The notes under the pieces are model-generated. The model did not search any database. It had not been told where the DNA came from and saw only the letters and a list, made by a program, of their open reading frames with translations. This document shows, one piece after another, positions 51,035 to 60,383 of a stretch of 64,000 bases of DNA. Source of the stretch: Cordylochernes scorpioides (Eukaryota; Arthropoda; Arachnida; Pseudoscorpiones; Chernetidae); NCBI GenBank assembly GCA_030710605.1, contig CP092872.1, positions 11,343,691 to 11,407,690 on the forward strand. The letters are read 5' to 3'. Both the position numbers and the translations under genes were made by a program. Position 1 is the stretch's first letter. Every line of letters starts with the position of its first letter.

Positions 51035-51331
51035 GGGGTCGGTGGAAGGATGGTTTAAACCGTTGGTTTTCGACCGCTACGACCCGGGTTCGATTCCTGC
51101 ATTGGGCACTTTTTTTCTGATAAAAAAAGGCCCCAATGCCTCCCGATTCTTGCAAAAGTCTAACCCCACCAGCGAGTACAAGTAACCAAACGGGGCTCTA
51201 GCACATTTGTAAGTGCAAAGTCGAACTGCTTTTCACATGTGTAGACATGTGGTGCAATTATAGTAAAAGCAGTCGCCTATCTCTACCCACCATGAATAGC
51301 ATGGCCTGTACCACGTGTACTAGGGATAAGC
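51035..51331 (+). repeat. SINE1, best-preserved copy
   Basis: The head GGTCGGTGGAAGGATGG, anticodon-loop region GTTGGTTTTCGACCGC and B box GGTTCGATTCC (51087-51097) are followed by a T run, an A run and the body to GCCTGTACCACGTGTACTAG. An A-rich tail follows. The head looks tRNA-derived (a TTC loop is possible), but the anticodon stem is imperfect. Confidence 0.85.
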
Positions 51332-51399
51332 AAAAAAAAAAATTTGAGAATGGTGTTAGATCCCATCCAGAATATTATCAGAGAAAAATACTGGGGATA

Positions 51400-52140
51400 G
51401 TAATGAAGAATAGATCTCTCATTCATACATAACTAAGAGCAGCGGTCTATGGATACATTAAGATTAGGTTCTAAGCCATAGCTAAGCTCTTTACCACGAA
51501 TCTCATGGTCGTAAACGAATGTTTCAGTTTGCTGAGGAAGGACTTGCCCGAAATCTACTTTATATAATTAATAAAAAAGGGTTGCGACATCTTATACCTT
51601 TTTTGTAATTTGTCGAAATCCGCAAACTTGTGTTAATGCATGAAATGGGAGTTTATTATTCCATATTATATTATCCCTGTATCGTTCCTATGGCTTTCTG
51701 TGTATTTGGACTTCTGACTAAATGATACCGAATACATTGAAAAGCATCTAGAAAGGTAACTTGGAATGCGTGGGAAGAAATTGTTAGGAATATTGTAGTT
51801 AGCGTCTATTAAGTTGAGTTGAACTTTTGATGACCATATGGACAAATATTCTTCAATTTGATCTGATTTTTAGTCCATATATTGATGGATTGCTCTGCGG
51901 TGTTTGATGCAGAAGTAGTTTGCCATTACCTTCTTCCAACTATGCCGTTGGCTAAAGGAATTTGACTCTTCCGTCTTTTGGATAGATTTATCCTCCCAAG
52001 GACAAGAGAGTGTCCTTCTTTATTATAAGAATGAAGTCGAAAATTTATCCCGGATTTTATTCGGTCCACTTTTGTATTAGCCATCTCATTAGGATGTTGT
52101 CTGTCCTCTACCAGATTTGGACTCACACTGGGAGGTACAA
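51400..52140. other. Intergenic, no gene recognised
   Basis: The base composition is mixed and a few short frames occur, but there are no recognisable domains or RNA signatures. Confidence 0.45.
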
Positions 52141-52199
52141 ATAAGGGTTTTCTATTCATTGGGATTGAGACCAAATGTAATTTATCAAAACCCTCCAGT

Positions 52200-52450
52200 A
52201 TATCGGTGGCCGAGTGATCTAAACCGTTGGTTTTCGACCGCTACGACCCGGGATCGATTCCCGCATTGGGGATTTTTTTTTTGTAATAAAAAATGCTCCA
52301 ATGGTCACCTATTCTTGCAAAATTTTAACTCTTCCAGCGGAGTGCAAGTAACCAAACGGTGTTATAGCAGTACTGGGGAAGAGTTCGACTGTAGATGTGC
52401 CACAGTGAAGTACAGTGAGGTGTAACTGTGGTATAGTGAGGGGAAGAGAG
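52200..52450 (+). repeat. SINE1, diverged copy
   Basis: The head ATCGGTGGCCGAGTGATC, B-box region GGGATCGATTCCCGC and AGTGCAAGTAACCAAACGG are recognisable. The distal body is rearranged into GTG-rich short repeats. Confidence 0.65.
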
Positions 52451-52794
52451 GACACCACTGACAGGATCAATAAACCTGCCATCAAGACAATTACGTCAGG
52501 CAGTAAAATGTGGTGTGAGGTTGAAATCACCTGATTATGGTGTGGTTAGGGGGCGATTACGTTAGGTTAGCTTGTAATAGTGCTCGTTTGGACGCTGGTA
52601 AATCTCCCCATATTGCGGGCTGATCGAAGGAGGAATGGGACTTTGCTCAGATATATGCTGGGTCTCCTCAATACCTATTTACATATTTACTCCAGAATTC
52701 TTATATATATATCTTTAATGTCAACATATATATATATATGATATGATAATATGTATTATTTGAATAGAGTAATATATAACCATATAAGTGCACT

Positions 52795-53070
52795 TCAAAT
52801 TAAAGACACTTCAACCAGTAAATCTTTTTTATTATCTCGACGTTTCGACAAAAATATTTTGTCCTCGTCAGGAATGAACAAAAATTAAAACATTTGGCAA
52901 AGTGTTAAAAATTATTGTTATTTATTTTCTGTTTCAAGAGCGTCAATAGCGCTTGACGAGGACAAAAATATTTTGTCGAAACGTCGAGATAATAAAAAGA
53001 TTTACTGGCCGAAGTATCTTTAATTTGAAGAACTATGAATGCCGGCCAGACAGCCTCTATCTATATCATA
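52795..53070. repeat. Family A inverted pair
   Basis: The minus copy (52795-52920) and plus copy (52940-53070) share GACGTTTCGACAAAAATATT and its inverse. The plus core is TTGACGA, a GACAAAAAT..TTTTGTC stem, GAAACGTC; the C3 position is T. Confidence 0.8.
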
Positions 53071-53299
53071 TAAGTGTTCTCATTTAAATTGTACCTTTCA
53101 GCATGTATATCGAGATTCAGACAATTCATTGATGTCTCACGAGATAACCTAATATGAACAGCCTCTGTCTCTTTCAAAAAAACAAAAAGGTCGATTGGCG
53201 ATACTAAAATATAAAACTTTCTAAAGTTGTATCCATGAATGTAAGTCTAATAGTCTATCCTTCACCAAGAGTATCCGTGCCTTGTGTTGGTCACATCCT

Positions 53300-53425
53300 A
53301 TGTACAGAGCGGTCTGGAGATTAATTTAGCAAGGGCGCATGAGAGAGTTCACCACTGATGAACCAAACCCTCTCGTTCATTAACTTTTATCATTATAGTA
53401 AGGTCTCTAGATATAATAAATAAGT
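53300..53425 (+). repeat. Family F degraded copy
   Basis: GCGGTCTGGAGATTAATTTA, GAGTTCACCACTGATGAACC and CATTATAGTAAGGTCTCTAG match the TTGGC subfamily, but the GAAA block is destroyed. Confidence 0.65.
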
Positions 53426-53574
53426 ATTTTATGAAATTGTTAATAGGAAACACATTGCCAAATAATTAATTGTTAGAAATTTTAACGATAGAGAGAGAAA
53501 AATAGCATTTGAATTCATAAACCTAACAGAATTCAAGCAAAGTGTTGCACACGCCTCATGGTAGCGTGTTAAAA

Positions 53575-53770
53575 GAACTAAAGAGACAAAGGTCGCCTCT
53601 CCCGTCAAAATAGACGTCAGAACTAGACGCCATCTATTGACCGTCGCCGCAACTAGCGGCCTTGGGTCGGTGACAAAGCCACAACACCAGCTTTGGCAAA
53701 CTGAAAAGCGTCCACCTAGAGACCATGGTTTCGGGCTAATGGCCCTCGTCAGCCTAGGGCGGACTTTATT
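53575..53770 (-). repeat. Family E unit with complete hammerhead
   Basis: Landmarks GGTCGCCTCTCCCGTCAAAA, TAGACGTCAGAACTAGACGC and GGTGACAAAGCCACAACACC lead to the ribozyme at 53715-53758. The open frames across it are translations of the repeat and recur in the inverted pair next door. Confidence 0.85.
53715..53758 (-). ncRNA. Hammerhead ribozyme motif, family E (complete)
   Basis: On the minus strand: stem I CCTAGG (53758-53753); CTGACGA (53752-53746); stem II GGGC, loop CATTA, GCCC (53745-53733); GAA (53732-53730); stem III ACCATGGT (53729-53722); C at the cleavage position (53721, GUC triplet); stem I TCTAGG (53720-53715). Stem I pairs over 6 bp with one G-U and stem II over 4 bp. Stem III is a perfect 8-base palindrome suited to dimer folding. 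All invariant core bases are present. Confidence 0.88.
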
Positions 53771-53867
53771 CCATGAGATCCACACGGGATCTAATGGAAT
53801 CTTGACAATCTGCCAAAGAGGTGTTTAGCTGGCAAAGTGGCTGGGCCATATCTATGGCTAAAATATG

Positions 53868-54081
53868 GATGGAAATTTTGCCGGGAGGATATTGATCTAA
53901 AGAGGCAAAGGTCGCCTCTCCCGTCAAAATAGACGTCAGAACTAGACGCCATCTTGTCACCGACCCGAGGCCGCTAGTTGCGGCGACGGTCAATAGATGG
54001 AGTCTAGTTCTGACGTCTATTTTGACGGGAGAGGCGACCTTTGTCTCTTTAGATCAATATCCTCCCGCCAAAATTTCCATC
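53868..54081. repeat. Family E inverted pair without ribozyme
   Basis: GATGGAAATTTTGCCGGGAG to AGACGCCATCT is mirrored by AGATGGAGTCTAG to CTCCCGCCAAAATTTCCATC around a short centre (53956-53993). The ribozyme half of each unit is absent. Confidence 0.88.
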
Positions 54082-54084
54082 TGT

Positions 54085-54985
54085 GTTAAAAGAAGTTGTT
54101 TGATTTCTAAAAATGTAGTTTTTTAACTTTTAAAATACGTTTTCTCTTTGTTCCTATAGTGAGAAAGCAACAAGGACTTCCTGTATTGATCGGACATCCG
54201 CTATGGAAATTAGCCATTCAGTCCAAAGACAATAAAGAGTCAAACATAAATCTAAATTTCAGGCCATAAAAACCTATCTAGGAATCTATAAAAGAAAACT
54301 CCATAGATTCGGGGATCCTTCCAAACAAATACACTTTTCGATTTTCCAAATGGACGGCTGTATAACCCAGGTTTGGGGCTAACCCTTGTAAATCTGCCCC
54401 AGACGAAAACTGATATTGGCGCCGTAAATTTTCGTCTGCGTCTTTTTTTTTTTTTTCTGTTGTTCGTCTGCGTTGTTTTTATAATTCACATTTGGCGTCT
54501 CTATAGTTTGCTGCCATCTTCAATTGTAACGTTTACAAAGTTGCATAAAGATTTTTTTTTATATTTCCATTTTCTATTTTAGAGTATGAATCTTTTTTAA
54601 AAGATAAATCTTTTGAAATATAACAAATATATTACTATAGAGATTCTTTTTTTTCTCTCTCTCTTCTTCAACAATAAGAGAAACATCCTTTTAAGTATAT
54701 GAATATTTTTCTCTGTTTTAATTGTTCGAGTTCTAAATTGAATAGTTCTTTACAAAATTGAATACAACTCTTTTGTTTCTCAACTTTACATAATTTCTTT
54801 TCATCGTCTGTTTTATGAATTTCGGAAATTTATTATTCTATGTTTTTACTACAGTCAAACTTGAATAATTCGTAGCCCAAGAAACCAAGCAAAAAAATCT
54901 AATTATCTAAAAATTCGAATTAAAAACGGAAATTCTATTCATAGGAAATTTTAGCAACCAAGATAAATATTCGAAAACAACACTT
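54085..54985. other. AT-rich sequence, nothing recognised
   Basis: T-rich tracts and no supported gene. Confidence 0.5.
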
Positions 54986-54986
54986 G

Positions 54987-55345
54987 AAGTTACAGCGCAT
55001 GAGTTTCTTTTCAATGAAAAATCAAAATTTATTTCAAGGTGAAATATTGACTATTTCTAACCTTTTTGGATGAGGTATGAAAGGGTGAATTATGAAGAGT
55101 AATGATGAACGAAAAAATAAAAGTGTCCAGGGATGGGAATCGAACCCACAATGTTCCGCTTAGGTTCGATTCCGATCTCTGGACACTTTTATTTTTCCGT
55201 TCATCATTACTCTTCATAATTCACCCTTTCATACCTCATCCAAAAAGGTTAGAAATAGTCAATATTTCACCTTGAAATAAATTTTGATTTTTCATTGAAA
55301 AGAAACTCATGCGCTGTAACTTCAAGTGTTGTTTTACAATCACAA
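54987..55345. repeat. SINE2 near-perfect palindrome
   Basis: Two SINE2 copies face each other with arms of about 160-175 bp. ACTTGAAGTTACAGCGCATG at the left is mirrored by CATGCGCTGTAACTTCAAGT at the right. The tRNA-like heads meet in the centre and both are truncated there (TTCCGCTTAGGTTCGATTCC). Confidence 0.88.
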
Positions 55346-55349
55346 GTCG

Positions 55350-55600
55350 CAGTGTATTATATAAATATTCAAATTAAAATGTTTTCAAATTAAAGACGTT
55401 TGAAATATTTAAGTTCTGCTGTATTTGGCTATTGAGATTTATAATATGTTTAATGAATTTTGTTTGAAGAGATATTGGTAAAGTATTGTTTAATGCTATC
55501 ATTGGAAGCTATCGGGTCTTTATCAACCACAATTATATTAGGATGTAAATATGCCCTTTTCCTGTCATCAGATTAATCGCGCAATTTAGAACCTTTCAAT
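55350..55600. other. AT-rich sequence, nothing recognised
   Basis: No gene or repeat boundary visible. Confidence 0.5.
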
Positions 55601-56380
55601 TTTTTCAGAGAACACCATCTGATTTTAATGAGGGGTGAAGACCTGAAATGTACTTTCTGTGGATCAGGAAAAACAATGGAGATGTTGCACTACTTATTTG
55701 ATTGTGCTGCTCTGCCTCACGAACCAAGACCGAATAAAGCGCGCCAAGTTCGGTCGAATGTGAAAGTTTTGCTGACAGATTTCTTCGATTGCAGGGGCGT
55801 GGTGCATCATGAGTTCTTGCCACAGGGTAGAACGGTCAATAAGGAATATTACCTGCAAGTTATGCGCAATTTTCGCGAAGCAATCCGCCAGAAACGCTCG
55901 GATTTGTGGAAGAACAAAAATTGGGTTTTGCACCACGATAACGTCCCTGCTCACACAGCGTTGCTTGTGCACGACTTTTTGGCCAAACAAGACACACTAA
56001 TGATGCCGCAGCCACCGTATTCCCCAGATCTGGCCCCCTGTGACTTTTTCTTGTTCCCTAAACTGAAGAGGCCCATGAAAGGACGACGTTACGCTAGACG
56101 AGATAAAGACGGCATCGAAGGAGGAGCTGAAAAAGATTTTTTAAAATCTTCTTCTTTCTTATCTCCACACAATCATATTACGGTATCAAGCTTGTAAAGT
56201 TGACAACCAGATTTTAAAAAAATATATTTTTGAAGTGCTTCGAAGATTGGAAAAACCGTTGGCACAAGTGTATAATATCTCATGGAGATTACTTTGAAGG
56301 GGACAAAAAAGGTATTCATGAATAAATACATAATTTTTGAAAAACACAAAGGTCGCGATACTTTTTGAACACACCTCGTA
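55600..56380 (+). pseudogene. Composite: LINE end fused to mariner transposase, then interrupted
   Basis: The frame from about 55628 begins with a LINE-type knuckle (CTFCGSGKTMEMLHYLFDC). At about 55722 it switches in frame to mariner transposase (RPNKARQVRS..). FFDCRGVVHHEF holds the first catalytic Asp, WVLHHDNVPAHTA the second and PYSPDLAPCDFFLFP the third (DD34D type). At about 56143 a minus-strand scrap of the LINE 3' end (the same tail as after 23514, with CTTCTTCTTTCTTATCTCC) cuts the protein. Mariner sequence resumes at about 56215 (CFEDWKNRWHKC-like region, DYFEGDKK). The 3' terminus GGTCGCGATACTTTTTGAAC..CCTCG abuts TA (56379-56380). The element cannot make a full transposase: the N-terminal DNA-binding part and left TIR are gone. 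Confidence 0.88.
56350..56378 (-). repeat. Mariner 3' terminal inverted repeat
   Basis: On the minus strand it reads CGAGGTGTGTTCAAAAAGTA then TCGCGACC, next to TA. The matching left terminus was lost. Confidence 0.7.
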
Positions 56381-56389
56381 TAGCGGTGG

Positions 56390-56990
56390 CGATATTCCAC
56401 AAGACTATATCCCGGAAAAAGGCCACAGAGTGTTCTCCCCATCCCTTGTGAACTGGCGAATCCTGTATAGTGCGAGAGGCCCTAAATAAAGGCTTTGTTG
56501 TTGTATGTAAATATGGAATCCGTTTAAAGAGAATAGAAGTAAATATGCGAATAAAGAAACTCTCACGTTTTAAATAGAGATTATATAATAGAATGGAGGT
56601 TGAAACTGCTCTATATTTGCATAGTTTACGTTGAGAATGGACAAGAATTTTCGTTTGGAATTTTAAAAAAATTTGTGATATATGTTAGGTATATTAATTC
56701 AATTCTCTATTTAAATAAATTTTATAGATATATGAATAAATATAAATTGATGATGATAACATTAGCTAGCATATGATGATTAACAATTGGCAACTGAGTT
56801 AGTGCCTTCTTGATTCTTTTTTTTTTTTTTTGTATTTCTTCTTAATTCTTAAATTTTACTTTTGTAGTTTCTATGCATAAAGATAACATTAAAAATATAT
56901 TTAAGTAACATTTTCTCTTTTTCACCCCCAAAAACACCAACAATATATTCTTCAAACAATTATCAGTATTCTTTATCCAGTCATTGCACA
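56390..56990. other. LINE tail scrap then AT-rich sequence
   Basis: 56450-56512 carries the GGCGAATCCTGTATAG..CCCTAAATAAAGGC tail. The rest shows nothing recognisable. Confidence 0.5.
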
Positions 56991-56994
56991 GATA

Positions 56995-57050
56995 CACTCA
57001 TGGACAAAACTTAAGAAAAGTGAAATTCTTTGATGTCGCCTGTTGTTGTT

Positions 57051-57082
<32 letters not shown>

Positions 57083-57200
57083 GAGAGAGGCAATTTTTTC
57101 CATACTTGGTTATCTCGTGTGTCTTCAATAAAGGTCACTGTAATATCTTTCAGAGTTATTGTCTGAATCCCGATATACATGTTAAAAGGTACAACTTCTT
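56995..57200. mobile_element. MITE M3 copy
   Basis: CACTCATGGACAAAACTTAA at the left and GTTAAAAGGTACAACTTCTT at the right, with a T run (about 57052-57079) and CAATAAAGGTCACTGTAATA. TA precedes the left end. Confidence 0.75.
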
Positions 57201-57205
57201 CACTC

Positions 57206-57348
57206 ACTGGTCGGGTTGAACCTTTGCATGAATCGGGGCATTTGAAGCATTTATTTTAATTAGGAAAAAAGTACCAATGCGGGATTTGATCCCGGATCGT
57301 AGAGGTTGAAAACTAAGCTTTAAACTGCCCAACCACCGATACCCGTCT
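57206..57348 (-). repeat. SINE1 fragment (head and proximal body)
   Basis: On the minus strand: GGTATCGGTGGTTGGGCAG, GGGATCAAATCCCGC and a truncated body ending at CCGACCAGTGAGTG. Confidence 0.65.
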
Positions 57349-58147
57349 TAAAATGAAATGATTATAACATTAGAGATGTTTTAATTAAATAATTAAGGTT
57401 TCTGGAATTGCCTTTTTTTATTGAAGCAGTTTCAAGCTTTCTGGCTTCTCTGTCCGTCTACAGGGGAATATATCAGCAGCGGTTTATTCGTTTTATATAA
57501 TGTTCTCCTGCAGAAGGGCAGAGATGTCCAAACACTTGAGACTGATTCAATATAATTAAAAAAAAACTCATTTCCAGAAACCTTTTTTATAACATGAATC
57601 ATGAAAATTTCTCTTATAGAATTGTAAATAGTTATAAAACGAAGAGAAATTTTTTATTTTTATTTTTAATATACATGGGCTACAAGCTTTCGGGCTTCAC
57701 GCCCTTCGACGGGTACAACATATTGAGAGAAAATAACGCTATATATAGTATCGATATGTGAGGAATCTGCATACATAACCATATAGGAGTTAACAATATC
57801 AGATTAAGTTATGGAAATAAGGCTTTTTTATAGAAATATTTGACGAAAGTAGGATGTGATGCTAATTAAAAATTAAAAATGAAAAACTAAAAATATTTTG
57901 TCAGATTTAACATAACTAAGACTATTGCAATTTATAGAAGAACATATGATCATCTATGGATGTCAATCAACTTAAACCAATGTGATGTTATATTAAAAAA
58001 CCACCAACAGTGAGGAACTATGGCATGGCCCGCCATCAGCGCGATCATCGGACAAAGGAAAAAATTATATAGGAGTAGGTGTCTGGGTGGGGGGGTGGTT
58101 TGTTTGCAGTGGGATTAACAGTAAGATCAGGGAAAGAAGTGAACGGC

Positions 58148-60280
58148 CTATAGGTTATTACAAATATCTAAATACTGCGATGGTATGTCGATGTGTCTGT
58201 TAATACTATGGTTATTGATGGATAAAATAGCTTCAATGATCAACCTTTGGTACTTGGTATTGACATTAGAGTACAGGGTGGTAGGGGAGGAAAGGTTGAA
58301 TGAATGGCCGGTGGTGTTAATATGGTTGAAAATGAGCGACCTGTTGTCTCTGTTGGCAATGCATCTACCGTGTTCGGTCATCCTGATGGCCACGGACCTA
58401 CCAGTCTCGCCTATGTAAGATGCACTGCAATCGTTACAAGAGACTGAGTAGACCGAGCCACCAGAGGACCGAGCAACGGTAGATCTAGGTAATCTGGTGA
58501 TAGGGTGTCTGAGGATGGCGCCGATACTATTGCTATTAGTAAAATGGGTGTTAATTCCGTGCGTTCTGAGGATGCGGGAGATGGCGACTGATTGGGTGGA
58601 GAAGGGAAGTAAACAACTGTTTCTGGTAATTGCAGGAGGTCTAACGGAAGAAGGGTCAAATTTATACTTATGTATGAAATGGGGGGGGGGGGGGGGGGGG
58701 GGGTATTGGGACCGGGCCAACTGTTTAATGATTAGGGAAAATTCAATGGTTCTAAACAGTGGAAGGGAGCAGTGGGTGAACAATCTCTTGGTAAGAGTAC
58801 GGACAGTATTTATTTTATGCGATAGGGGACATGAAGATTTGAAGTCTGTATAAAATGTGGGATTGTTAACCTTGTGGTATACGGTGGTGTGGTAATGAGA
58901 GGCAGTACGTATGACCAGTATATCAAGATACGGCAATACGGACCTGTTTTCCAATTCTAGGGTGAAAGAGATCTCGGGATGATAGGAGTTTAGAGAATCT
59001 AAAATATTGATTTCTTGTCCGGTATCACATATGCAGAAGATATCATCAATATATCTCCGCCACATGTGAATGCCCGGTGCAATTTGCTGTTGGACCCAGT
59101 GGTCTATGTTGGCCATGACTATTTCTGCAAGTGGGGAGGATAGTGGGCTGCCCATGGGCGAGCCTCTGATTTGTTTGAACAACTGGTTGTTAAATGTGAA
59201 AGTAGTAAAGTCCAAACACAGTGAGGATAGTGCGACTATGGATTCTGCGGTACGGTGATCTACCTGGTTATCCTGTAAGAAAATAGTCAAGTGCCTAATA
59301 ATAAGCTGGTGGGGGAGGGAAAGATACATGGCAACTACATCATAAGACACCATAACGGTGTTGGGGACAGGGCAGAGAGAGTTAACGGATTGCACAAATG
59401 AAGGGATATCCCTAATGGCAGAGGATTGTGAACTGGCCCTCACCCAAGGTGTGAGAAAGCCAGTCAGATATTTGGACAGCTTATAGGCAGGTGAAAGATG
59501 GTAGGCTATGATGGGGCGTAGGGGGATGCCAGGCTTATGGGTCTTAGGAAGACCATAGATATAGGGGGTATTATTAAGGTCGGAGATGAAAGTACTATAT
59601 TGATCCGGTGTTATGTGACCCGATTTTTTCAAACGCAATAACCCCAATCTGAAAGATTTAGTTGAGGCAGATGCATCAGACTGTGTAATGGGAACAAATG
59701 TATTGCGGTCGCTGAGTATCTCCGTCATCTTGGAGGCATAGTCAGCCGTGTCCAAGACGACGGTCTGGGAACCTTTATCCGATCTGGTGACTATAATGTT
59801 AGGGTTTCGCCTTATGGTAGCCAGGGAGCGGTACTTACCAAGAGATTGGGACTGAGAAGGGGATTGGGACTGAGAAGGGGTGGGTTTCCGGAGGATATGG
59901 GCTATGGAACTCCGTATGTCATATTGGGCTGTGTGGGAAAGGGAGCTGATGGCGGGCTCAACACCAGAAATAATTCTGGGAATGTCAGGCGTTGTGGGAG
60001 GACGGTACTTGAGGCCTAAGGAAAGAACCTCGGTCTGCGAAGGAGACAACACTGTAGATGACAGATTGAGGAGAGTGGGAACCGGTTGGTTGTCGGGGTG
60101 AAATTCCTCTGGGAAGCCATATTTGCTGATCCAAAAGGATAGCTTCTTGTATTGACGCCCTTTAATGATGCTGTCCTGCTGTCTGATGTCGGCGGTGAGG
60201 AGACCAAGGAGTTCAACCATATTGGATTGGGATATGAGATTGGTGACTTGGGAAATGACGCCTTTAATGGTCTTGGACAA
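58148..60280 (-). CDS. Penelope-like reverse transcriptase with GIY-YIG endonuclease, intact
   Basis: 710 residues, full family length. The N-terminal region (1-240) is of unknown fold. The RT core carries IYGLPKTHKPGIPLRPI (241-257), motif A SYDVVAMY with D314, the GSPMGSPLS block (373-381), the catalytic YIDD (410-413) and LPYLDI (449-454). A polyproline run (527-533) is encoded by a 23-base homopolymer. The C-terminal GIY-YIG nuclease has VYSVSCNDC (609-617, with a CxxC), SYIGETGR (621-628), R633, H637 and a late Glu near 683. RT copies element RNA at the nick made by the nuclease. Start chosen at the first Met after the leader; it lies about 50 bases from the palindrome centre. All key residues look present, so this copy may still be active. 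Confidence 0.96.
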   Translation of the reverse strand: MSKTIKGVISQVTNLISQSNMVELLGLLTADIRQQDSIIKGRQYKKLSFWISKYGFPEEFHPDNQPVPTLLNLSSTVLSPSQTEVLSLGLKYRPPTTPDIPRIISGVEPAISSLSHTAQYDIRSSIAHILRKPTPSQSQSPSQSQSLGKYRSLATIRRNPNIIVTRSDKGSQTVVLDTADYASKMTEILSDRNTFVPITQSDASASTKSFRLGLLRLKKSGHITPDQYSTFISDLNNTPYIYGLPKTHKPGIPLRPIIAYHLSPAYKLSKYLTGFLTPWVRASSQSSAIRDIPSFVQSVNSLCPVPNTVMVSYDVVAMYLSLPHQLIIRHLTIFLQDNQVDHRTAESIVALSSLCLDFTTFTFNNQLFKQIRGSPMGSPLSSPLAEIVMANIDHWVQQQIAPGIHMWRRYIDDIFCICDTGQEINILDSLNSYHPEISFTLELENRSVLPYLDILVIRTASHYHTTVYHKVNNPTFYTDFKSSCPLSHKINTVRTLTKRLFTHCSLPLFRTIEFSLIIKQLARSQYPPPPPPPHFIHKYKFDPSSVRPPAITRNSCLLPFSTQSVAISRILRTHGINTHFTNSNSIGAILRHPITRLPRSTVARSSGGSVYSVSCNDCSASYIGETGRSVAIRMTEHGRCIANRDNRSLIFNHINTTGHSFNLSSPTTLYSNVNTKYQRLIIEAILSINNHSINRHIDIPSQYLDICNNL

Positions 60281-60383
60281 GCAGCGTATTCGCGAATAAC
60301 ATCCCTGGGTTCTAGCCCATAGTAATCGCCAACGCCAATTACTATGGGCTAGAACCCAGGGATGTTATTCGCGAATACGCTGC

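Noticed and set aside
51035..51110. Possible tRNA-Glu-like gene
   Set aside because: The anticodon stem is imperfect and the sequence always continues into the SINE1 body.
53429..53993. Several 60-118 residue frames on both strands
   Set aside because: They all fall on family E repeats and its inverted pair; the same peptide (MTVAATSGLGSVT) appears on both strands because of the palindrome.
58021..58060. CTGATGG near the Penelope 3' region as its hammerhead
   Set aside because: No GAAA block with a pairing stem follows, and the G8A9 positions do not match. The GAAAGCTT end at 57680-57700 is the better, though degenerate, candidate.
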